A stretch of DNA of 62,259 nt from positions 1-62,259 of the IMG/VR virus record IMGVR_UViG_3300046003_005119. One strand, 5' to 3'. The notes beneath the pieces were generated by a model. It saw nothing but the letters and a program-made list of their open reading frames with translations, did no database searches and was not told the DNA's origin. The stretch is from a virus. The position numbers and the translations under genes are program-made. Position 1 is the first letter of the stretch. Every line of letters begins with the position of its first letter. This document shows positions 48,381 to 56,583 of this stretch, one piece after another.

Positions 48381-48405
48381 GGTAGCCTCCTGGGTTTACT
48401 AGACC

Positions 48406-48434
48406 AGTATGCGCTCTGACGTCTGAGATGACAA
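48406..48434 (-). promoter_or_regulatory. Promoter (TTGTCA-17-CATACT)
   Basis: Minus-strand TTGTCA and CATACTGG spaced 17 in front of the 79-aa gene; the dyad half to the left of the -35 is missing. Confidence 0.75.
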
Positions 48435-48444
48435 ACTAAACGTA

Positions 48445-48657
48445 TCAGCTCAGGAAGGCAACTTGTCCAAGATCTATCTTATCCAGAACAGGTCTGCGCT
48501 CCATCGCATGAAGAGCATATGTATGTGCTGAGACGATATTCAAGTTCTCATCGAGGCCGAGCATCGGGCATGAAGTTGCGTTCACAGCGAGAACAAGCCA
48601 ATACCGAGTTGGCTTGCCTCCCTGAGCGGCGTAGAGATTCCCAGGCTCGACTTTCAT
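48445..48657 (-). CDS. Small protein (70 aa)
   Basis: MKVEPGNLYAAQGGKPTRYW..., with VLAVNATSCPMLGLDENLNI. ATGA overlap with the nucleotidyltransferase gene. Unknown function, probably beta-rich. Confidence 0.65.
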   Translation of the reverse strand: MKVEPGNLYAAQGGKPTRYWLVLAVNATSCPMLGLDENLNIVSAHTYALHAMERRPVLDKIDLGQVAFLS

Positions 48658-49589
48658 CCGAACATCCTGTTGATAACTTCGATGAGATACGAAGTGTCGA
48701 CGAGTTCCGGGTTCTCTTTGTTCTTGGCACGTTCAAGCACCTGCGAGAAGTAGGCAGCATCGACGCCGGTGAGTTGTTCTTCCAAAATCTTAAAACTTGT
48801 GAGATCAAGTTTTGAGATTTGCAAACACATCTTCAACGTCTGCCCTGCATTGATCTGCCAGCCGCGCAGAATGAACTTCTTCATGCGGAAGACTGAGCAG
48901 ACCGGATACAGAGATCCGTTGTAAACCAAGGTCTTGGACATCAGCGACTCGAGAGCGTCTTGACGGAGAACGACGCCGCCCTCGAAGGTCCAGTAGTTCA
49001 TGCAATGCACGAAGTCGAAGTTCTCGTGGATAGCATCAACTGGCCCGAAGAAGCGCAGAATGACCTGAACGTCGTCGCTGAGAGTGATTGCATTCGATGA
49101 CAAGAACACCGGTCGATAGGCTGGACGTTCCTGTTCAGGATCGCTCGTCCGGTCTTGGTCGAACGAATCCTCGACATATTGACCAGCCTTCTCCTCATCA
49201 GGAACGGATTCAAAATACTTGTAGTCCTGCTCTTGCTCTTCACCTGCGATGCCGGCAGACTGGATTTTGATACGGACGCGATCTCGGCCGATAGTATCCG
49301 TCAATTCCTCGACCATCATCTCGTAAGGAATCCCGCCGTTCTTGTGCCGCTGTGCGATGAGGAACTGGTTCAGGTAATGATGAGCCAGAGCCAACGTCGT
49401 CTCCTTGGTCTTGAAGTAGACGTCGTAATCATTGACCTTTTCGCCCAAAAGCATGGAGGCGATGCAGCCGCCAGTGACAATGACATCACGCTTCGCAGCG
49501 GCCTGCATTTCCTCGGGCAGACTGGCGAGCCACTTGTTCATCTTCGAAGCGATGACCAAGTTGATATTCCGTTTCCTCATTCCCATCAT
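48654..49589 (-). CDS. Nucleotidyltransferase-fold protein
   Basis: 311 residues. VIVTGGCIASMLLGEKVNDYDVYFKTKE is the Pol-beta-type NTase motif (GG-x-x-S, then DxD), as in poly(A) polymerase/tRNA-nucleotidyltransferase-like phage proteins. QVILRFFGPVDAIHENFDFVHCMNYW continues the family pattern. The target, RNA or protein, is unknown. Confidence 0.8.
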   Translation of the reverse strand: MMGMRKRNINLVIASKMNKWLASLPEEMQAAAKRDVIVTGGCIASMLLGEKVNDYDVYFKTKETTLALAHHYLNQFLIAQRHKNGGIPYEMMVEELTDTIGRDRVRIKIQSAGIAGEEQEQDYKYFESVPDEEKAGQYVEDSFDQDRTSDPEQERPAYRPVFLSSNAITLSDDVQVILRFFGPVDAIHENFDFVHCMNYWTFEGGVVLRQDALESLMSKTLVYNGSLYPVCSVFRMKKFILRGWQINAGQTLKMCLQISKLDLTSFKILEEQLTGVDAAYFSQVLERAKNKENPELVDTSYLIEVINRMFG

Positions 49590-49717
49590 TTGTTCTCCAG
49601 ATTGTGAAACGCAATTCTGAAAGGACCAAAAGCCAGAACCAGCTTTCCCGGCTTAGATCTGGTCACGCCAAATCTCCAAGACAATGGAGCGAGGCCAATC
49701 ATAATAAGTGGATTCAT
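49586..49717 (-). CDS. Small protein (43 aa)
   Basis: MNPLIMIGLAPLSWRFGVTR..., ending HNLENK. ATGA overlaps with both neighbours show that it is translated. Possibly membrane-associated through its first 14 residues. Confidence 0.55.
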   Translation of the reverse strand: MNPLIMIGLAPLSWRFGVTRSKPGKLVLAFGPFRIAFHNLENK

Positions 49718-49893
49718 TTTTCAGGTGTCCTCTTCATTGTTACGACGACTTGCAGGTCGTCACGATATAGAGCGTTGTAGTGTAGGCGACAGAGTCTGAC
49801 ACCGTCAATCTCTGTCGTCGCTTTTTGCTGGCACCTCTGCAAAGCTGGAATCTTGCAGAAGTGCTGAACTTTGAGGATCGCACAGCAGATCAC
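49714..49893 (-). CDS. Small Cys/His protein (59 aa), GTG start
   Basis: Cysteines at VICCAI, FCKIP, RCQQ and LCRLHYN could bind zinc; similar to gene 47932-48144. GTG 49893 has GGAG 8 bases upstream; GTG 49902 is the alternative. Confidence 0.5.
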   Translation of the reverse strand: MICCAILKVQHFCKIPALQRCQQKATTEIDGVRLCRLHYNALYRDDLQVVVTMKRTPEK

Positions 49894-50102
49894 TTCTTCC
49901 ACTCCTCTGGAATAGGTTCAATCCAATGTGGCTTATGGTGACTTGCCATCTTCCACTCCTTTCCATCAGGATGCCAGTAGAACCAATGTTCTCCAGCAAC
50001 ACCGATGTCCTTTCTCTTGTAGAAGCCCATCACGTTGTGATCGCCGATGTAATGGGTCGCACCATCAGGAGCATCTACGACGACTGGAACGGTGAGTTTC
50101 AT
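49890..50102 (-). CDS. Small protein (70 aa)
   Basis: MKLTVPVVVDAPDGATHYIG..., with EHWFYWHPDGKEWKMASHHK. A compact beta-rich Trp/His-containing protein of unknown function. Confidence 0.6.
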   Translation of the reverse strand: MKLTVPVVVDAPDGATHYIGDHNVMGFYKRKDIGVAGEHWFYWHPDGKEWKMASHHKPHWIEPIPEEWKK

Positions 50103-50290
50103 TCGCAGACATCCTTCTTTTCAGACTTCCAGCCAGTTGCAATAACGACGACAGCGATAGGCCAAGCCAGAAATGCGACCGGATACTTGACAGAAGGTTC
50201 TGATCGTCGGCAGCCTGAGTCAAGACCTATTGAATAGCCCCAGAGCATGGAGGCCCCACAAATCCAGACCCAGAGAAGCCTGCTCATCAT
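50099..50290 (-). CDS. Small membrane protein (63 aa)
   Basis: Two hydrophobic helices (LLWVWICGASMLWGYSIG and VAFLAWPIAVVVIATGW) and a charged end. AAGGA before the ATG. Unknown function. Confidence 0.6.
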   Translation of the reverse strand: MMSRLLWVWICGASMLWGYSIGLDSGCRRSEPSVKYPVAFLAWPIAVVVIATGWKSEKKDVCE

Positions 50291-50306
50291 CCGCGTCCTT
50301 TCAGCA

Positions 50307-50522
50307 TCATTTCATATCACAGCTCTTGAACCGTCCGTCGAAGAACTGCTCGCTTGGGCGAATCCACACAGGGCCGCTTCCATCATACGATTGGTAGACA
50401 ACCATCGGTTTCAAGCTGTTCTCGAACAGCCCATGATGGAGGATCTTGTAGTGACCTCCAGTCTTGGTGTGAACCCACACGCTCGCGGGTTTTTCGTGGG
50501 ACGACGGGTCTTTGATGGTCAT
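50307..50522 (-). CDS. DUF1653-type protein (71 aa)
   Basis: VWVHTKTGGHYKILHHGLFENSLKPMVVYQSYDGSGPVWIRPSEQFFDG matches the DUF1653 pattern (HxKTGxxY...VVY...WVRP..F). ATGA overlap upstream. Molecular role unknown. Confidence 0.75.
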   Translation of the reverse strand: MTIKDPSSHEKPASVWVHTKTGGHYKILHHGLFENSLKPMVVYQSYDGSGPVWIRPSEQFFDGRFKSCDMK

Positions 50523-50779
50523 TCGACAAACTCCTGTTCTGTGAATATCCCAATCTGTCCGTTGGAATATTTCGTTCTCCACTGACCCCAAGGGTCTTGA
50601 AACGCATCTGGATGGTGTTCCCGATGCAATTCTGCTTTCTCCATCGTGGGAAACTTGGCCTCTGTGTAGAGTTTCTTCGCCCAAGTGCGACCTTCGCAGT
50701 CGCCTATGTATCCCATACGGAATACATAGACAATGCGGTAAGTCCGGAGTTCGTAGCCATTCTCGTCGAGACGTTTCAT
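50519..50779 (-). CDS. Small protein (86 aa)
   Basis: MKRLDENGYELRTYRIVYVF, then KFPTMEKAELHREHHPDAFQ. ATGA overlap with the GHKL gene. Unknown function. Confidence 0.6.
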   Translation of the reverse strand: MKRLDENGYELRTYRIVYVFRMGYIGDCEGRTWAKKLYTEAKFPTMEKAELHREHHPDAFQDPWGQWRTKYSNGQIGIFTEQEFVE

Positions 50780-51921
50780 GGCAACTCCTTCACCAGTTGG
50801 AAAATCTTGTCGAACAGGAACTGCTGAAGTCCCAAGCTCTTGTCAGTGTATCCCATAGTCTTGTGAACCCACTCCTCATAGAGGGTCGACGACAGCCAGT
50901 CGACGCCTTTGGCGAGGCAGGTGCGGGCGATGTAGATTTCGCCATCCTCGACGCAGCCTTCGACGCCGATGCCGAGAAACTCCACAACTCGAACTTCTTC
51001 AAGTTTCAGGTTGCAGTTCAGCTTGTGAAGTGGTCTCAGTGCTGTCTCCAAGGTGAAAACCTCAGCGACGGACAAGATTGCAGCCTCACGAACCACAACT
51101 TCTTTGCGCTTGTTCTTGAGCAGATTCTTGGTGTTGCTGTTCAGCCTCGCATTGTCCTTGACAAGTTCGACCGCATCCAGCATCTCTTCGGAAGGATCGT
51201 AGCAGTCCGAAAAGTCGAAGCTGCTCTCGTATCCGTCCCATTCAGGATCAACGATCTTGCGGCAGAACTCAGGATCGGCGATCTTCGGCAAGCGACAGCC
51301 TGCCTTATAGTTCGCGTCATACACGGAGGCCAGCGTCCGATCCTCGGTCAGAACCATCGGCATGGTGTAGTTCAGCGTGAAGCGCATCGGCTTTGGCAGA
51401 TCAGCCACGCGGACGCCGCGATAGTAGAGGTGACTGGACTGGCCGCGATGAACTTCAAGGCCGTCGACAGTCCACGCGGGATCAGTCTGCAGAAAGATCT
51501 GGCTGCGATTGTCGAACGCCAGTTCGATCTCTTCGCCGGTAATCGCCCAGACAGTGTCACACTCATTGGGCGTCCGAGCAATGCGCCCCATCTCGTCGAT
51601 GCAGTTGGAGTGCAACTCACGATAAGCCTGCCAGACGACCCAGTTCTTGCCGAGATCGGTCGTGAAGGCGAGCTGCTCGTCTTCCATATAGACCATATCG
51701 AATTCTTTGCCGCGAATGGTCTTCCTACGAGTGGTGAACTCGATGTTCGAAGTCCCCTGATGCAGGACGACACGATGCCCAGTGCGGAGCAGGGTCGCGA
51801 TTGCGAACTTCAGTCCGGTGCCAAAGTAGCCAATCGGGTTCTCGTTGTCTTTCACGGAAACACCCATCGTCCGAATGACGTCGAGGTCCATGTGACCGTT
51901 GTTGCTGAAATAGATGGTCAC
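50776..51921 (-). CDS. GHKL-type ATPase-like protein with C-terminal zincin-like motif
   Basis: 381 residues. ENPIGYFGTGLKFAIATLLRTG resembles the G1/G2 lid of GHKL ATPases (Hsp90, MutL, histidine kinases; GxFGxGLK). The N-terminus would supply the N box. Near the end, LYEEWVHKTMGY could be a degenerate metal-binding helix (ExxxH) as in phage ATPase-peptidase fusions. It may act on a chromatin- or topoisomerase-like target. Function not known. Confidence 0.65.
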   Translation of the reverse strand: MTIYFSNNGHMDLDVIRTMGVSVKDNENPIGYFGTGLKFAIATLLRTGHRVVLHQGTSNIEFTTRRKTIRGKEFDMVYMEDEQLAFTTDLGKNWVVWQAYRELHSNCIDEMGRIARTPNECDTVWAITGEEIELAFDNRSQIFLQTDPAWTVDGLEVHRGQSSHLYYRGVRVADLPKPMRFTLNYTMPMVLTEDRTLASVYDANYKAGCRLPKIADPEFCRKIVDPEWDGYESSFDFSDCYDPSEEMLDAVELVKDNARLNSNTKNLLKNKRKEVVVREAAILSVAEVFTLETALRPLHKLNCNLKLEEVRVVEFLGIGVEGCVEDGEIYIARTCLAKGVDWLSSTLYEEWVHKTMGYTDKSLGLQQFLFDKIFQLVKELP

Positions 51922-52109
51922 CCGAAAATCTCCTTCTGCTCAGCTTCTGTCATACCAGTCAGTATGAACTCGCGTTCTGTGGGCGTCAGATTCGGGAACG
52001 CATCCTGCACGAATGCACCTTTCTCGAACGCAGAAATCTGTTCATCAGTGATGTCCAGTTCCATCTCGTTGACCTGTCCGGTCAGACGATTCAGTTGCTT
52101 AACAATCAT
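51918..52109 (-). CDS. Small protein (63 aa), first gene of operon
   Basis: MIVKQLNRLTGQVNEMELDI..., ending MTEAEQKEIFG; includes LTPTEREFILTGM. The leader GGAGGCTACCGAA precedes the ATG; ATGA coupling to the GHKL gene. Confidence 0.65.
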   Translation of the reverse strand: MIVKQLNRLTGQVNEMELDITDEQISAFEKGAFVQDAFPNLTPTEREFILTGMTEAEQKEIFG

Positions 52110-52167
52110 TTCGGTAGCCTCCATGGTATAACCTGTTTATACAGGCTACACCATAGAGGCTCAGAGC

Positions 52168-52184
52168 GACAAGTTCTACTTGTC
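52168..52184. promoter_or_regulatory. Operator-like dyad GACAAGTAGAACTTGTC
   Basis: The same dyad as at 43693-43709. A -10 at the usual 17-base distance is poor here (GTAGCC), so promoter activity is less certain. It overlaps the stop of gene 52176-52763. Confidence 0.55.
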
Positions 52185-52763
52185 ATCTCCGAATGTCAAC
52201 TTTTCAGCCTGGACACGCAGCCATTTCGACTTGTTCTCCTTGGGCGACCGAACCTTCGTATCGACGTCTTGCACCCGCCACATGAGGCCCGAGTTGACCT
52301 CGATCAGGACATCATCCTTGTTGACCTGACCCTTCTCGGCGATGACGTGCATGTTGTTCGATTCGCCACGAACATGGTTGCCCAGAAGGATCAGGCTGAT
52401 CGTGTAGGGCAGGACGAGTTCGATCGCCTCTTGTGGAAACGCTTCGACTTTGCCGCCCTCACCCTTCATTTCCAGGACAGCTTGTCCGGCCGAGTTCGTC
52501 GCAATCTTGATGCCGAAGCGCGGAGTTTCTTCTTTGGTCTGGTAGAGATCGCTCATAGTTGGTGCCTCCTCAGGCTCTGACTGTGTTTCGTGAAATAGAA
52601 CATGATCGCTGGCAGGTCGCCACTTCCGCCAGTGACTTTCATCACTTCCAGCATAGGAGTAACTGGAAAGATATTCGCATCTGATCTTATCACCAGAGAC
52701 TTGTCTCACAATCTGTGGTGATTTTCCTGTCTTTAGTCGGACGATGTCACCGACCTTGAACAT
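52176..52763 (-). CDS. Hypothetical protein with N-terminal KOW/SH3-like segment (195 aa)
   Basis: MFKVGDIVRLKTGKSPQIVR is a typical small SH3-like opening found in phage proteins. A second part (TPRFGIKIATNSAGQAVLEM, SGLMWRVQDVDTKVR) follows a linker. Unknown function; nucleic-acid binding is possible. Confidence 0.6.
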   Translation of the reverse strand: MFKVGDIVRLKTGKSPQIVRQVSGDKIRCEYLSSYSYAGSDESHWRKWRPASDHVLFHETQSEPEEAPTMSDLYQTKEETPRFGIKIATNSAGQAVLEMKGEGGKVEAFPQEAIELVLPYTISLILLGNHVRGESNNMHVIAEKGQVNKDDVLIEVNSGLMWRVQDVDTKVRSPKENKSKWLRVQAEKLTFGDDK

Positions 52764-52935
52764 AGCTTGGTCTCCTTTTCGGCCGGATCGACATTTCGAA
52801 TAGATGACAAGTTGTCTCTAGGTTCAACTTGTCCAGAGCCGTCATCGCCTCCTGACAATCATTCCAAGAGTCAGCTTCGGCCAGATTGTATCCGGCTCCA
52901 TTGACCCAAATGAGAAGGACAATGACCTCTTTCAT
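52747..52935 (-). CDS. Small protein with N-terminal hydrophobic segment (62 aa)
   Basis: MKEVIVLLIWVNGAGYNLAE, then a Cys-containing helical part. It may be exported. ATGA overlap with the UDG-like gene. Confidence 0.55.
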   Translation of the reverse strand: MKEVIVLLIWVNGAGYNLAEADSWNDCQEAMTALDKLNLETTCHLFEMSIRPKRRPSYVQGR

Positions 52936-53390
52936 TTGTCTCTCAACTCCCACAGAAGGTTCAAGGTCGACACGACCATGTTATACATCTCTGGGCTGTT
53001 GTAGACACGATTTGCCCCAGAAGGATGTGGAATCACAGTGAACAGACCGTGATGTTCCCACGTCGGATGATCGAAGAATTGACAGAACTCATACTTAGTC
53101 CTGTCAATCTCGAAAGCCTCTGCGACGGCAGGCCCAAGAAGAACAACACGCTTTCCACGCAGAAGCGGTCGCAGGTTCTGTGCCGCCTTGATATTGTAGG
53201 CTGGAGAAAACCCGTCAGGATCGTAATACGGGCTCAGGTTCACGCAATCAAAGTGCTCGCGAAAAGCTGCCTCTGTAACTCCCATCATCTTGATGAGTCG
53301 GTCGCCAGAACTTCCCGGACGGACGGGAAGGATCAGTCCCTCATCCTCGTAGCGGGACGGTTGCTGGCCGATGAATACAATGTTCGACAC
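52932..53390 (-). CDS. Uracil-DNA glycosylase superfamily protein
   Basis: About 152 residues. FIGQQPSRYEDEGLILPVRPGSSG is the first active-site loop region, and VIPHPSGANRVYN the HPSxxNR-type loop that inserts into DNA. GTG 53390 with GGAG six bases upstream is the preferred start. If the phage DNA carries hydroxymethyl- or other modified uracil, this enzyme might edit unmodified uracil or act on host DNA. Confidence 0.8.
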   Translation of the reverse strand: MSNIVFIGQQPSRYEDEGLILPVRPGSSGDRLIKMMGVTEAAFREHFDCVNLSPYYDPDGFSPAYNIKAAQNLRPLLRGKRVVLLGPAVAEAFEIDRTKYEFCQFFDHPTWEHHGLFTVIPHPSGANRVYNSPEMYNMVVSTLNLLWELRDK

Positions 53391-53417
53391 GTTGCTCTCC
53401 AACTGGGTTTATTGCTT

Positions 53418-53446
53418 AGTATGGCTCCGAGAGGCCTCGGAGAAAA
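53418..53446 (-). promoter_or_regulatory. Possible promoter (TTTTCT-17-CATACT)
   Basis: A good -10 CATACT like the other early promoters, but a weak -35. An inverted repeat (TCCGAGGCCTCTCGGA) fills the spacer and could be an operator. Confidence 0.45.
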
Positions 53447-53451
53447 GCAAA

Positions 53452-53838
53452 TTAAATCCAGTCCTTCGGATTGTGTTCCCAGTCAACGTATCGCACTCGG
53501 CCATTCCTAGCAGTATAGCGTAGAGCGATGTATTCAGGTTCGAAATGCGGTCCATCGTTTTCGCCGAATTCGGCCGGACCGACGTTGAAATTCTCTGGTC
53601 GAACGTGAACAACTTTCAGTCTGAACTGCCCGCGCCAGATCATCTCGTTTACTCGAAAATCTTGACGAAGTTCCATATGAAAATCATTATCCATCCTCAA
53701 CATTCGATGAAAGTAATGCGATGTCTCGAGGTAACTTTCAGGATGGTTCTGATAGAAATCAGGTTTCCTCACTGCCTGATGCCACAGAGTGTCCGCTATC
53801 CTATAGAGTTGCGGAGGATCTTTCACGATCTTTGACAT
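53452..53838 (-). CDS. Hypothetical protein (128 aa)
   Basis: MSKIVKDPPQLYRIADTLWH..., with FRVNEMIWRGQFRLKVVHVRP. GGAG is 5 bases before the ATG. Overlaps the upstream gene by 38 bp. Unknown function. Confidence 0.65.
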   Translation of the reverse strand: MSKIVKDPPQLYRIADTLWHQAVRKPDFYQNHPESYLETSHYFHRMLRMDNDFHMELRQDFRVNEMIWRGQFRLKVVHVRPENFNVGPAEFGENDGPHFEPEYIALRYTARNGRVRYVDWEHNPKDWI

Positions 53839-54067
53839 ATTCGCTCCATATAAAGACGCCGAACCATTCGGTCCCGTCCTCGATATCCAGTGTTTCTCTG
53901 TTATTAGAGATCCATTCATAGAACCTCGGATCTCTAATCCATTCATATCTTATTACGATTCTTGTTCCACGAGATCGTATGAAGTCTGCCCATTTGTCTC
54001 TCGCTGGGATAGGAACCCTCGATCCCATCGCTTTGAACAGCTTCTCTCGAAGAATATCATGGTTCAT
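53801..54067 (-). CDS. Hypothetical protein (88 aa)
   Basis: MNHDILREKLFKAMGSRVPI, with RDKWADFIRSRGTRIVIRYE and TEWFGVFIWSEYVKDRERSS. Unknown function; overlaps both neighbours. Confidence 0.6.
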   Translation of the reverse strand: MNHDILREKLFKAMGSRVPIPARDKWADFIRSRGTRIVIRYEWIRDPRFYEWISNNRETLDIEDGTEWFGVFIWSEYVKDRERSSATL

Positions 54068-54242
54068 CGAAACGGCTCACTAACTGCTTGAACCACTTTA
54101 CAGCGAACTCTTTATCATTATTTGCAACCACAGAAAGCAAGAATTCCACATCAGCCCTGTCGATCACAATCTTCTGCGAACGATATCCGCTTGGAAGCTT
54201 TCCGACAGTTCGCCCGACCCCGTTCTTATCGATTGAGATCAT
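54057..54242 (-). CDS. Small protein (61 aa)
   Basis: MISIDKNGVGRTVGKLPSGY..., with a helical end EFAVKWFKQLVSRFDEP. TGATG overlap with the ligase gene. Unknown function. Confidence 0.6.
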   Translation of the reverse strand: MISIDKNGVGRTVGKLPSGYRSQKIVIDRADVEFLLSVVANNDKEFAVKWFKQLVSRFDEP

Positions 54243-55213
54243 CAAAACAACTCCATCTGTTTGGGTGGATCCATATCGTCAGAGTCTCGAAACCCAACGA
54301 AGGCAGTGAACCTCGGTCGATCCTTGATGCCTCCGGTAAAGAATTTGAACTTCATGGTCTTACCGATCATCTCTTCGCGTCGGTTCCAGAAGTCGATTCG
54401 CATTGTGTCATCTAGCCCGCCGCCAACAGAAGTCTCGAAAGGCTTGCCCCAGAGCCGCTGGTCGAGCGAGTCCTCCTCTGGGAAGACACCTTCACCAGTG
54501 AACGCGCCGAGAACTCCTTGTGGAATGAGATTCTCTTGGTGTCCAGAACGCTCTGTTCTACCGAGCAGATTCGTGGTCGCTTCGTTCTGGTTCGACATCA
54601 ACTCTTTGTAGCCTGTGATTCTTGCTTCGGTCACGACCCAACGACCATCCTTGACCTTGATCAACTGTCCCTCAGTCGGAGTTCCTCTGCCGAATTTGTA
54701 ATATCCATGAGGCGAGCGCAGCATGATTCCTTCATGCCCAAGGGAGATCTGTTCATCGCGATACTCGTAGACGTCTTTCATGGTCCACAGAAGTTTGGTC
54801 TCCAGCACTGTGAAGCGGCCTTTGCCATCTCCATCCATTTTGGAGAAGTCGAGTTCTTCGAGTTGACGAAGACGTTCTTCATATGGATCTACAGAATCCC
54901 ATATATCGAACACGTAGAAGTGGAGATCTTCGTCCGGCTTCCCGAAGGACATAACTGACGAGTCAGTTCTGTTGTAGCAGTTCGGGGCGGTAGGATCTCC
55001 ACAGATCATCTCATAGTCCAGTCCTTCAAGGAACTGTTTATTGTGAGCGATAATGCTCTGCACTTGGGTTGACCGGACTGGCTTGAGGCTGCGAGTCTTC
55101 GCATAACCCTGATGAGTGAAACCACGAATTCCATCGAGTTTCAGCTGTCCATACATCGGAAGAAGCCTCTCTATGTGCTTCTCAACGAATTTGCCTGCGA
55201 GCATCGGTTGCAA
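54242..55213 (-). CDS. ATP-dependent DNA ligase
   Basis: 323 residues of T7-like type. GQLKLDGIRG holds the adenylated Lys (about residue 25, KxDG). DYEMICGDP is motif III, HEGIMLRSPHGYYKFGR is motif IV, and EGQLIKVKDGRWVVTEARI is motif V. The OB fold follows, ending PPKQMELF. TTG 55213 has GGAGG seven bases upstream; ATG 55204 is the alternative. Confidence 0.92.
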   Translation of the reverse strand: MQPMLAGKFVEKHIERLLPMYGQLKLDGIRGFTHQGYAKTRSLKPVRSTQVQSIIAHNKQFLEGLDYEMICGDPTAPNCYNRTDSSVMSFGKPDEDLHFYVFDIWDSVDPYEERLRQLEELDFSKMDGDGKGRFTVLETKLLWTMKDVYEYRDEQISLGHEGIMLRSPHGYYKFGRGTPTEGQLIKVKDGRWVVTEARITGYKELMSNQNEATTNLLGRTERSGHQENLIPQGVLGAFTGEGVFPEEDSLDQRLWGKPFETSVGGGLDDTMRIDFWNRREEMIGKTMKFKFFTGGIKDRPRFTAFVGFRDSDDMDPPKQMELF

Positions 55214-55235
55214 GGGTCACCCTCCATATATGAAA

Positions 55236-55262
55236 AGAAGGGTGACCATAAGTCACCCTTCT
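55236..55262 (-). terminator. Rho-independent terminator
   Basis: AGAAGGGTGAC and GTCACCCTTCT form a perfect 11-bp stem with a 5-base loop, followed by TTTTC on the minus strand, after gene 55276-55509. Confidence 0.85.
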
Positions 55263-55275
55263 GTCGTTCAAACCG

Positions 55276-55509
55276 TCACGAATTACTGCACGAGTTATCG
55301 CGCTCGCACTCGGCGATCGGCGAGGGGTTCTTGCACGTCGGATTGTTCCAGTAGAGGATGGTCGTGCCATCAGCCGACATGATCGGCGTGAACTGCGTGA
55401 TGTCGCAGTTTGCGGAGGCAGCGCCCGCCGGAGCATCGGCCATCGCAGGAACGGTGAACGTGAGGGCCATCAGAACAAAAGTCATAAAGATCGAGAACAG
55501 AAGTTTCAT
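55276..55509 (-). CDS. Secreted Cys-containing small protein (77 aa)
   Basis: MKLLFSIFMTFVLMALTFTV is a signal peptide with a likely cleavage at AMA-DA. The mature part of about 53 residues has four cysteines (ANCDITQ, NPTCKNP, AECERDNSC), so disulphides are likely. A periplasmic effector such as a superinfection-exclusion protein is plausible. Confidence 0.7.
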   Translation of the reverse strand: MKLLFSIFMTFVLMALTFTVPAMADAPAGAASANCDITQFTPIMSADGTTILYWNNPTCKNPSPIAECERDNSCSNS

Positions 55510-55766
55510 CGGTAGTCTCCTTGTTTATGCACCTGACCCAAGTGCGGGGATAGCGACAGCGGTTGTCCTTTTCGCACCTTCTCGATACGAAACCGAACAT
55601 CGCTGTATTCCATCTCTTTGGGCTTATCGACCCAAGAGTAGCCGAATGGCTCACCAGATATCGAGCATAGAACAGCCACGAAATCATGAGTGCCAGAGTG
55701 AGCGCGTTCGAACGCAACCCTCTTATTGACACCTGCTCTGGTGAGAAATATCTGTTTCAAGATCAC
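55506..55766 (-). CDS. Hypothetical protein (86 aa)
   Basis: MILKQIFLTRAGVNKRVAFE, with TRAGVNKRVAFERAHSGTHD, ending QVHKQGDYR. ATGA overlap on both sides. Unknown function. Confidence 0.6.
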   Translation of the reverse strand: MILKQIFLTRAGVNKRVAFERAHSGTHDFVAVLCSISGEPFGYSWVDKPKEMEYSDVRFRIEKVRKGQPLSLSPHLGQVHKQGDYR

Positions 55767-56098
55767 GACTGCACCGCCTTAGCCGCTGCGAGGGCGGCGA
55801 GGTCGGCGGGATCATATGTGGCGGCGAAAATGTCGGGCTTGCACGGGTAGAACTCGCCCTTAACGCCTTTGATGATGTAGTCGCCAATGTTGGCATTCAT
55901 CGCGCCTTCAAGCGTGTAGATTTTAAGCCCCTCGCGCTGGACCAAATCTTCATACTTCTCCCACATCATCCCCGCGTGGTTTGTGCGAGTGTCTGGCGGT
56001 CCATCTGTGAAGCAGATCACATCGCGGAGGTTGTCGCCTGTCCATTGGATAGCGTCAATGACGACAGGTTTCTTGCGGTAGCGTTTCGGTGCGGTCAT
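55763..56098 (-). CDS. PGDYG-like phage protein (111 aa)
   Basis: YRKKPVVIDAIQWTGDN at the start and NIGDYIIKGVKGEFYPCKPDIFAATYDPA near the end are the two blocks of a very widespread small phage protein family of unknown role. Confidence 0.8.
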   Translation of the reverse strand: MTAPKRYRKKPVVIDAIQWTGDNLRDVICFTDGPPDTRTNHAGMMWEKYEDLVQREGLKIYTLEGAMNANIGDYIIKGVKGEFYPCKPDIFAATYDPADLAALAAAKAVQS

Positions 56099-56328
56099 TT
56101 CTTTTCTCCGATCAGGGCGCGGCGTATATCCAGCAATACATCAGACGCGGTGCAGTTCCGGCCTGCGTGATATTCTGCAATTCTCTCCGCCTCTCTCAGC
56201 GCTGCCTCACGGATCGCGGAGGGGTCGATGGCGGGGATAGCGCGCAGTTTGACGATAGCCTCCTCTGGGTCAATCGTCCAATCAGTGTATATTTTCAGCG
56301 CGGTGTCGCGCGAAATCAGGTCAGCCAT
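56095..56328 (-). CDS. Small protein (77 aa)
   Basis: MADLISRDTALKIYTDWTID, with IREAALREAERIAEYHAGRN. TGATG overlap upstream. Its DPSAIREAAL style occurs in alphaproteobacterial phages. Unknown function. Confidence 0.65.
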   Translation of the reverse strand: MADLISRDTALKIYTDWTIDPEEAIVKLRAIPAIDPSAIREAALREAERIAEYHAGRNCTASDVLLDIRRALIGEKK

Positions 56329-56558
56329 CACGCGACACCATAAATGATGTTGAGAATAGTCTTCGAATCGATGATCGTCTGACAGATCTTCCGGCGATCA
56401 ACCATCGCCTGACCGAGTTGCATCGCAGCATCGATCTTCGGCCCAGTGACGCCAGAAGTCTTCTGCTCACGATATTTCTCGAGATGTTTGGTGCAGATCT
56501 CGATAATTTCCAACTCGAGCTCTGCCTTTGCAATCAGATCACCAATACTGCTCTTCAT
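56328..56558 (-). CDS. Small helical protein (76 aa), first gene of operon
   Basis: MKSSIGDLIAKAELELEIIE, helical, with MVDRRKICQTIIDSKTILNI. The ATG follows GGAGGCTACC; promoter at 56584-56612. Confidence 0.65.
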   Translation of the reverse strand: MKSSIGDLIAKAELELEIIEICTKHLEKYREQKTSGVTGPKIDAAMQLGQAMVDRRKICQTIIDSKTILNIIYGVA

Positions 56559-56583
56559 GGTAGCCTCCTTAGCTGCTTTATAC

